DNA from: JAHRVQ01 sp964548025
Lineage (GTDB): Bacteria; Pseudomonadota; Gammaproteobacteria; Pseudomonadales; Azotimanducaceae
DNA: 8,819 nucleotides
Reading direction: 5' to 3'
Assembly (NCBI GenBank): GCA_964548025.1
Contig: CAZJRI010000198.1
Location: 1-8,819 of the forward strand
The notes under the pieces are model-generated. The model had not been told where the DNA came from, did not search any database, and was given only the letters and a program-made list of their open reading frames with translations. Position numbers and translations under genes: made by a program. Positions 1-4,908 of the stretch are shown one piece after another. Positions within the stretch are counted from its first letter, which is position 1. Each line of letters starts with the position of its first letter.

Positions 1-627
1 CAGGCCGATAAAACTACGACCAGAAGAACCGGAGGAACCGGCCTGGGCCTGGCGATAAGCAGGCAACTGGTTGAACTCATGGGCGGCAAGATAGGCGCGT
101 CCAGTGTTGAAGGCGTGGGCTCTGTATTCTGGTTTGAACTGCCTCTAGCCGTGGTTACAGAAAATGGAAAATCGAGTGATCAAAGCCGCGAAATAATCGA
201 GAGGTATGAGGGATTGGAGATACTCCTTGCGGAAGACAATCCGATCAACCAGATGGTGACTGCCCGTATGCTTCGAAAATTTGGATGTAGAGTTGATAAT
301 GCGAACGATGGAAAAGTGTGCGTTGAGATGTCCAGGCACAAAGCCTATGAGATCATATTGATGGATTGTAACATGCCCGAACTTGATGGATTTGAAGCTA
401 CCATGAGAATCAGGAAGGATGAATTAAATCCAAGCCGGAATGCACCCATAGTTGCTATCACGGCAAGGGCCATGGAAGGCGATCGTGAATTATGTCTTGC
501 GGCGGGTATGAGTGACTATGTCGCCAAACCGGTACGAGCAATGGAGTTGACGTCTGTTCTTGACAGGTGGACTAGATTGCAGGGCGGTATAGAATCAGAA
601 ATCAGAAACCTCTCGGCACCCAAATAG
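1..627 (+). CDS. Hybrid sensor histidine kinase, C-terminal part (HATPase end plus receiver domain); 5' end outside the window
   Basis: The frame is open from base 1, so the start and sensor part are missing. The first residues, through GGTGLGLAIS, form the G2 box of a HATPase_c domain, followed by the closing strands (GSVFWFELPL). After a linker of about 25 residues comes a receiver domain (roughly residues 73-190 of the visible 208). It has the acidic pair ED (E78, D79) in LLAEDNPINQ, the phospho-acceptor Asp in LMDCNMPELDG (codon 364-366), the conserved Thr in AITA and the Lys in AKPV. All receiver key residues are present, so phosphotransfer should be possible. The protein ends about 30 residues after the receiver with no Hpt domain, so a separate Hpt protein or a local output is expected. 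BarA/ArcB-like hybrid kinases share this layout, but the missing N-terminus prevents assignment to a subfamily. Confidence 0.93.
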   Translation, partial: QADKTTTRRTGGTGLGLAISRQLVELMGGKIGASSVEGVGSVFWFELPLAVVTENGKSSDQSREIIERYEGLEILLAEDNPINQMVTARMLRKFGCRVDNANDGKVCVEMSRHKAYEIILMDCNMPELDGFEATMRIRKDELNPSRNAPIVAITARAMEGDRELCLAAGMSDYVAKPVRAMELTSVLDRWTRLQGGIESEIRNLSAPK

Positions 628-667
628 AGATGACAGACCGGGCAGGGTGACCAGCGCATACAATGCT

Positions 668-689
668 GCGATGGTCCCATCGCGGGACC
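668..689 (+). other. Overlapping small inverted repeats (alternative hairpins)
   Basis: Two hairpins share bases. One pairs GCGATG (668-673) with CATCGC (678-683) around GTCC. The other pairs GGTCCC (673-678) with GGGACC (684-689) around ATCGC. Only one can form at a time. No T-run follows either stem, so this is not a good intrinsic terminator. It lies in the 126-base gap between the hybrid kinase and the transglutaminase gene, and could be an mRNA structure or chance. Nothing else in that gap is convincing except the ribosome binding site next to 754. Confidence 0.3.
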
Positions 690-737
690 CAACTGCTCAC
701 AAATGGTATTCTGTTGCACCTGATATCTGAAACCATC

Positions 738-744
738 GAGGTGG
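738..744 (+). promoter_or_regulatory. Shine-Dalgarno site for the transglutaminase-like gene
   Basis: GAGGTGG lies 9 bases before the ATG at 754. It supports this start, which is also the first possible one, because an in-frame TGA lies at 748-750. Confidence 0.6.
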
Positions 745-753
745 TATTGAAAG

Positions 754-1554
754 ATGTGGTTACGAACCCGGTGTGATCTGTCGTTCGAGATTGAGCAGCC
801 GACCACTTTCTTTTTCATGCTGAGAGCCAGAAGCGGCGCGCAACAATGGGTCACTGAAGAATCCTATAGCATACGGCCAGACGTTATAGTGACCGAAATC
901 TCAGATAAGTATGGAAACCTGTGCCAAAAATTAATTGCACCTCCGGGAGATTTCCAGATTTGTACCGGTGCAAAAGTAAAAACCGCTCAGGCTTCCGACG
1001 AAAACCCGGCGGCGGGCTTTGTTGAAGTACAGGCACTGCCGGAAGAAACACTCGAATTTCTATTGCCTAGCCGTTACTGCGAATCCGATAGGGTGAATGA
1101 TCGTGCCATTGAAATTGTTGGAGACGCGCAACCGGGATACGAGCAGGTTAGCCTCATCAGTCAATGGGTGAAAACAAACATCAGATATATCCCAGGGAGT
1201 AGCAACGTGCCCGTTTCAGCATTGCAGACAATTGAGCGAAAGACCGGTGTCTGTCGTGACCTGGCGCATGTGGGAGTATCATTGTGCCGGAGCCTGTGTA
1301 TCCCGGCCAGATTTGTTGTCGGATATCTACAGAACCTTGAACCGATGGATATTCATGCCTGGTTCGAAGCCTATGTGGGTGATCGTTGGTATACGTTTGA
1401 CGCAACTCAGGGGAATTTATCCGGTGGCAGAGTTGCGCTGGGCTATGGCAGGGATGCGGCTGATGTGGCTATTTCAAACCAGTTTGGTCCGCCTGTATTT
1501 CCCTATCATATGGAAGTGCGCGTTGATCAGATCGAAGGGGAACCACTATCTTAA
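754..1554 (+). CDS. Transglutaminase-like cysteine protein (transglutaminase/protease superfamily)
   Basis: A 266-residue protein with no signal peptide or membrane segment, so probably cytoplasmic. Residues 1-85 form a beta-rich N-terminal domain (CDLSFEIEQPTTFFFMLRARSG) typical of bacterial transglutaminase-family proteins. The core papain-like fold has the full catalytic triad: Cys167 in TGVCRDLAHV, His201 in DIHAWFEAYV and Asp216 in TFDATQG. These proteins act as peptidases, amidases or acyl-transferases; the substrate cannot be read from sequence. Length is normal for the stand-alone bacterial family. The gene points at the - strand zinc metallopeptidase, with 12 bases between the stop codons. 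Transglutaminase-like and zinc-ribbon peptidase genes are known to recur near ATP-grasp/alpha-E peptide-modification loci, but no ATP-grasp or alpha-E gene is in this window. The family call is firm; the role is unknown. Confidence 0.92.
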   Translation: MWLRTRCDLSFEIEQPTTFFFMLRARSGAQQWVTEESYSIRPDVIVTEISDKYGNLCQKLIAPPGDFQICTGAKVKTAQASDENPAAGFVEVQALPEETLEFLLPSRYCESDRVNDRAIEIVGDAQPGYEQVSLISQWVKTNIRYIPGSSNVPVSALQTIERKTGVCRDLAHVGVSLCRSLCIPARFVVGYLQNLEPMDIHAWFEAYVGDRWYTFDATQGNLSGGRVALGYGRDAADVAISNQFGPPVFPYHMEVRVDQIEGEPLS

Positions 1555-1580
1555 GGCAATATGGTGTCAGGATATTGCTT
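1554..1580. terminator. Inverted repeat at the convergent gene junction, possible two-way terminator
   Basis: GCAATAT (1556-1562) and ATATTGC (1572-1578) form a perfect 7-base stem with a 9-base loop, extended by a G-U and an A-U pair to 1554 and 1580. It lies between and over the two convergent stop codons. The stem is AT-rich and only a weak pyrimidine run (CTTCTCTT) follows on the + strand, so termination efficiency is doubtful. Confidence 0.35.
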
Positions 1581-2634
1581 CTCTTGGTGAGGCATCCCTT
1601 ATGATGGTATGCACAAATCCTAGTTTTTCGATAACATTATTTGACAGGACGAAAGGGTAGAGATCAGGTTGTCCGCCGCTACGATTTATGTTGTTAACGG
1701 CAAAGGTAAGGGGGAGCCACCTGTCAAGCAATTGGTCGAAGGTTGTTGCATTGTAACTGTCGAATTCCTCTGGGGTTTCGTTAGTTTTCTGGTTTATCGA
1801 TACTCCAAAACTATCAGCAGTTTCCAACGTATCTACAATGGTGATGTAGTGGCCCCAGGTTTCAGCAAAATCTTCCCACGGATGGCAACTGGCATATGCG
1901 CTTATGTATTTATCCTGCCACTCTGCGGGAGGACCTTCAGCATAGTGTTGTGCAACACCGGATTGGTAGTCGAGATGGTAGTCACCAAACAGTTCAAGAA
2001 ATCGTTCCATGTAGGTAGAGTTATTGACCAGTTGCTGCCAGTAATAATGGCCGCTTTCGTGTCGAAAATGACCCAATACGGTTCTATAGTCTTCATTTAA
2101 GTTCAGGCGCCGCCTCTCCCTTTCTACTGCATCAGCTTCAGCTATGTTGAGTGTAATGACGCCTCCGGAATGTCCCGTCATCACCCTGTCATTGGCCTGA
2201 ATTCGTTCATTTGTATCTTTCAGGAACTCGAAGGCCAGACCGTTTACGGGGTCTTCCTTTTTGGATATTAAAGGTAGGCTGAATCGAAGCAGGGAGTACA
2301 ACAATCGTCTCTTTCCCGATTCGAGAATCTGCCAATGATGCATGTTCTTGGCGATAGACAGGTTTGGGATAGTCTTGTTCAGATCGCAGGCAGGACAAAA
2401 ATCGGTCCCTTTTTCAGCAGGAATCATCCAGTTGCAGGCATTATAGAGGGTAGCATTTTTGCACATTTTGTAATCTGAACCTGTCAGGCGACTTCGGTAG
2501 AGATCACCCTTGTATTCAAATGCAGACATCTGGGTATTCTCAGGAATGTAGCCAAGTGGGTCCTGGCATCTGAGGCATTTCACATTTTCAAAGAAAATGA
2601 TCTGCTGGCAGTTTTGGCAGGTAAATGATTTCAA
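1567..2634 (-). CDS. Zinc-ribbon, zinc-dependent metallopeptidase (Peptidase_Mx / DUF2248-type)
   Basis: A 355-residue protein. The N-terminus carries four cysteine pairs or half-pairs (C6/C9, C20/C23, C58/C67, C80/C83), the expected ligands of two zinc ribbons. The catalytic part has HFRHESGHYYW with HESGH at residues 192-196, a HExxH-type zinc site in which two His bind metal and Glu193 acts as base. HPWEDFAETWGHY (251-263) offers the downstream Glu/His ligand. The opening MKSFTCQNCQ and the phrase LGYIPE match my recollection of the family. The start codon is TTG at 2632-2634; no ATG lies near, and a later start would remove the first ribbon. A weak GAGA lies about 4-5 bases upstream. The substrate is unknown; location is probably cytoplasmic, since no signal peptide is seen. 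It converges on the transglutaminase gene and diverges from the HDOD-like gene. Confidence 0.88.
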   Translation of the reverse strand: MKSFTCQNCQQIIFFENVKCLRCQDPLGYIPENTQMSAFEYKGDLYRSRLTGSDYKMCKNATLYNACNWMIPAEKGTDFCPACDLNKTIPNLSIAKNMHHWQILESGKRRLLYSLLRFSLPLISKKEDPVNGLAFEFLKDTNERIQANDRVMTGHSGGVITLNIAEADAVERERRRLNLNEDYRTVLGHFRHESGHYYWQQLVNNSTYMERFLELFGDYHLDYQSGVAQHYAEGPPAEWQDKYISAYASCHPWEDFAETWGHYITIVDTLETADSFGVSINQKTNETPEEFDSYNATTFDQLLDRWLPLTFAVNNINRSGGQPDLYPFVLSNNVIEKLGFVHTIIRDASPREAIS

Positions 2635-2652
2635 GGTATCTCGGTAAAACCT

Positions 2653-2691
2653 GGTTAAAGAATGTGATTAAAGAACTTGGTTAAAGGGTTG
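2653..2691. repeat. Three tandem imperfect 13-base repeats (GGTTAAAGAA-like)
   Basis: The units start at 2653, 2666 and 2679: GGTTAAAGAATGT, GATTAAAGAACTT and GGTTAAAGGGTTG. The shared core is G(G/A)TTAAAG at exact 13-base spacing. A partial relative (GGTAAAAC) lies at 2643-2650. The array sits 19-57 bases upstream of the TTG start of the metallopeptidase and beside the inverted repeat at 2693-2717, where a regulator-binding array would be expected. Spacing of 13 is not a whole helical turn, so binding on one face of the DNA is not implied. Confidence 0.6.
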
Positions 2692-2692
2692 T

Positions 2693-2717
2693 TGGTTCTC
2701 AGACCAGGTGAGAACCA
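2693..2717. promoter_or_regulatory. Perfect 9-base inverted repeat, candidate operator
   Basis: TGGTTCTCA (2693-2701) and TGAGAACCA (2709-2717) are exact reverse complements separated by the 7 bases GACCAGG. Together with the tandem repeats directly beside it, it lies between the divergent metallopeptidase and HDOD-like genes. A dimeric regulator site is the simplest reading. A terminator is unlikely because no T-run follows on either strand. The rest of the intergenic region up to 2858 is AT-rich (for example TATAAA at 2832-2837), but no -35/-10 pair with good spacing was found. Confidence 0.45.
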
Positions 2718-2858
2718 GAAATGCATGGTACTGCAAGTCGACATTCTATGCATATCAAATCAATAAATTTGAGGGCTTAGGTCACTATTCGCATTTTTCT
2801 CGTTAAATAAGCTTTGTAAGTAATTGTTTTTTATAAAATAACACGATAGAATTCGTGA

Positions 2859-3806
2859 ATGCCTGATCAAGCGTTAAGCAAGATCTCTTATACGGCAGGA
2901 TTCGAATTACCTGCGGTGCGCAGGACCCTCCACCAATTTCTCTCAATCAGTCAGCAGAAGCAGACAGAGTCGTCGCAGATCATCAGAGCAGTTGAACTTG
3001 ATCCCGCGTTGCTGATGGTAATGCTGCGGTACTCGGGGTCTGATGATCCGTTCAGATGGTACTCGGATTTTGAACCTGAAGATTTCAGGCGAATAGCACT
3101 TGCGTTGGCCAATCGGTTTATCCGGGTCGATCAGCCAGCTATCTCGCAGCGATACTTTGAGTCCAGATGGCGTAGATCACTAACCCAGGCCGAGTTGTGT
3201 GCGGCGCTTGCTCCTTGTCTGGGGCAGGACCCGGAACGCCTGCGCAAACTGGGATTAGTGGCAGGCTTTGGTCATCATCTAATTGCTGTATCCAAAGGCG
3301 ACACTTATATCAAATCTGTAAATTGCTTGACCAATTCTGCATGTCTGCTTCAGGTAGAGGAAGAGATGGTTGGTTCCAGTGGCGCAGAGATGGGTGCTCG
3401 GCAACTGGCAACACTTGGCTTCGCTTCTGATTACGTAGATGCTGTTCGTTATCAATATGCAGAAATTGAAGCTCTGCAGGACGCCTCTGATGTTGTCAAA
3501 GCAGTCGCATATTCGGGCAGGCTAATCGATTCTGAGACTGAAATTCTTTTGCCCGGGGAATTGTTAACAAGAACTGGGAGCAGACTCCTCGGTCTCGATG
3601 AAAATCAACTTAATGAAGCAGTTGTGACTGCGGACAAGGTTGTCAATCAGATTCTGGACCAGACGAGCGGGATTGAAGATGATGTTGCAAGTTTTGAGGC
3701 AGATCTGGCACAGATCTGGCACAGGCGAATATCGCATTTGTGGTTGAGCAGAGTTCATCGTCGAAAGGCAGCATTAGCCGGGTTGCCAATCTGTTATTCG
3801 GGGTAG
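2859..3806 (+). CDS. HDOD-like domain protein; probably the N-terminal half of a frameshifted HDOD-histidine kinase
   Basis: A 315-codon frame starting at ATG 2859; an in-frame TGA directly before it (2856-2858) makes it the first start, though no clear Shine-Dalgarno site is present. The mainly helical sequence fits an HDOD fold: AVELDPALLMVMLRYSG (44-60) resembles the HDOD opening, and EEEMVGSSGAEMGARQLATLGF (167-188) followed by DYVDAVRYQY (191-200) resembles its conserved core. Metal-binding HD residues are absent, as usual for HDOD. Residues up to about Gln285 look native. After that (IWHRRISHLWLSRVHRRK...) the sequence becomes Arg/Trp-rich and unlike a domain, and ends at 3806. The change coincides with the 11-base duplication at 3700-3724. 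Removing one unit gives EADLAQ-ANIAFVVEQ and runs on into the kinase frame. The true product is therefore likely a fusion of about 666 residues. Confidence 0.75.
   Translation: MPDQALSKISYTAGFELPAVRRTLHQFLSISQQKQTESSQIIRAVELDPALLMVMLRYSGSDDPFRWYSDFEPEDFRRIALALANRFIRVDQPAISQRYFESRWRRSLTQAELCAALAPCLGQDPERLRKLGLVAGFGHHLIAVSKGDTYIKSVNCLTNSACLLQVEEEMVGSSGAEMGARQLATLGFASDYVDAVRYQYAEIEALQDASDVVKAVAYSGRLIDSETEILLPGELLTRTGSRLLGLDENQLNEAVVTADKVVNQILDQTSGIEDDVASFEADLAQIWHRRISHLWLSRVHRRKAALAGLPICYSG
3700..3724 (+). repeat. Perfect 11-base tandem duplication causing a frameshift
   Basis: CAGATCTGGCA at 3700-3710 is repeated exactly at 3711-3721, and the period continues through CAG at 3722-3724. Eleven is not a multiple of three, so the extra copy shifts the frame. 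With one copy, the HDOD-like frame continues without a stop into the histidine kinase frame that otherwise begins at GTG 3740. This is the signature of replication slippage or of an assembly or sequencing error. Confidence 0.9.
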
Positions 3807-4870
3807 AACGGACGATCCTGTTCAGCCTTTCGGATAATAAGCTTACTGCCAGTCTTGAAGATGGCGAAACCCTATCAGTTGAATGTCAGAACGAGCGCAG
3901 CCAGCTTGCGCTGAGCTACCAACAGGATCAACCGATTACTGCCGGGGAAGACGCACTGACCTCAATCGTCGACAGGCAATTATTGAGTCGATTGGGGTCC
4001 AGTGCCATGTGGCTCATGCCCGTTGGATCTGGCAGGGGAGTTCTGGCTTGCGGAGTTAACGACAAAATCGGTCAGGATAGAAACCTGATACGTGCATTTA
4101 GATACCTGGTCAGTGCAGAGATGAGTCGTCAACAGGAAGATCAAGTCCCGATGATTGAGACTGAACTGGTGATGAAGCAGGTCAATGAAGTTACGCATGA
4201 AGTGAACAACCCACTTTCCATTATTCAGAATTATTTGCATACGCTGTCTCTAAAACTCGAAGAAAACTCACCCGTACAAACAGATATTGAAACGATCAAG
4301 CACGAGTTGATACGTGTATCCGGCATAGTAGAAAAATACGCGCAGATTGGCAGGCGGCAGGATTTGTTAACCAGGGAGGTGGATGTCAATGAACTCATTA
4401 AGCCACTGGCTGAAGTTATTCGCGGCGGGCATGAGAACATAGAAGTTGAATTCAATTTTGATGAAGCAATTCCGCTTCTGACGATCACACCGGATAGTCT
4501 TAAGCAGGTGATTGTCAACCTGATTAAGAATTCCGCCGAGGCGCTAAAAGATACAAGCGACGCAACAATTTCGATTTCTACTCATGGTTCGATAAACCTT
4601 GGTGGTGCCAGATACCTTGAGATAAATGTTTGTGATAACGGCCCAGGCATTCCGCTTTCAATCAGGAATGAAATTTTTCAGCGCGGTACCAGTAATAAAG
4701 AAGGTGAACATTCCGGTCTTGGTCTGAGCATAGTCAATCAACTTGTTGCCGATATGGGTGGGATGATCAGTTGCAGAAGCCAGGTCCAGAGCGAGGGAAT
4801 CGCCGGTACCAATTTTCAGATACTGATTCCACTGGTTGCGGAGCCTGCCCACCCAGAAATACAAGATTAA
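3740..4870 (+). CDS. Histidine kinase (HisKA-HATPase); probably the C-terminal half of the split HDOD-kinase
   Basis: If translated alone, it would start at GTG 3740, inside the upstream frame (67-base overlap) and with no good ribosome binding site; the frame is closed upstream by TGA at 3695. Residues 1-130 look like a GAF-type or degenerate sensor region (weak call). The HisKA helix has the phospho-acceptor His153 in VTHEVNNPLS. The ATPase has the N box VIVNLIKNSAEAL (Asn264), the D box VCDNGPGIP (Asp299) and the G box SGLGLSIVNQL (325-335). All catalytic boxes are intact, so the enzyme half is functional in principle. No membrane segment is visible, so the kinase is cytoplasmic. A receiver-containing c-di-GMP protein follows after 38 bases, its likely phosphotransfer partner. 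The in-frame sequence just before the GTG (ANIAF) reads as coding, which supports the fusion model rather than an independent gene. Confidence 0.85.
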   Translation: MVEQSSSSKGSISRVANLLFGVERTILFSLSDNKLTASLEDGETLSVECQNERSQLALSYQQDQPITAGEDALTSIVDRQLLSRLGSSAMWLMPVGSGRGVLACGVNDKIGQDRNLIRAFRYLVSAEMSRQQEDQVPMIETELVMKQVNEVTHEVNNPLSIIQNYLHTLSLKLEENSPVQTDIETIKHELIRVSGIVEKYAQIGRRQDLLTREVDVNELIKPLAEVIRGGHENIEVEFNFDEAIPLLTITPDSLKQVIVNLIKNSAEALKDTSDATISISTHGSINLGGARYLEINVCDNGPGIPLSIRNEIFQRGTSNKEGEHSGLGLSIVNQLVADMGGMISCRSQVQSEGIAGTNFQILIPLVAEPAHPEIQD

Positions 4871-4897
4871 TTCACAAGAAACATAAACAAAGGAAAA

Positions 4898-4902
4898 GAG
4901 GG
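4898..4902 (+). promoter_or_regulatory. Shine-Dalgarno site that fixes the start of the GGDEF-EAL gene
   Basis: GAGGG, within AGGAAAAGAGGG, lies 6 bases before ATG 4909. It supports this start over the longer in-frame opening at 4771, which would overlap the kinase gene by 100 bases and add a low-complexity, non-domain sequence. Confidence 0.7.
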
Positions 4903-4908
4903 CATGAA

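Noticed and set aside
663..776. Short + strand frame of about 37 codons starting at ATG 663
   Set aside because: It overlaps the transglutaminase start, has no ribosome binding site and no recognisable content.
1232..1660. 142-codon + strand frame across the transglutaminase 3' end
   Set aside because: It is out of frame with the catalytic Cys-His-Asp protein and runs into the opposite-strand peptidase; no motif was seen.
2653..2691. Tandem repeats as a CRISPR array or replication iterons
   Set aside because: Units are 13 bases, directly adjacent and without spacers; there is no cas or replication initiator gene nearby.
2814..2837. TTGTAA (2814-2819) and TATAAA (2832-2837) as a sigma-70 promoter for the HDOD-like gene
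   Set aside because: The spacing is only 12 bases, too short for a normal promoter.
3740..3806. 67-base overlap as normal translational coupling of two genes
   Set aside because: The overlap follows directly from the 11-base duplication; removing one unit restores a single open frame, and GTG 3740 lacks a ribosome binding site.
4771..4908. Longer in-frame start for the GGDEF-EAL gene
   Set aside because: It overlaps the kinase gene by 100 bases, adds sequence unlike any domain, and ignores the strong GAGGG site 6 bases before ATG 4909.
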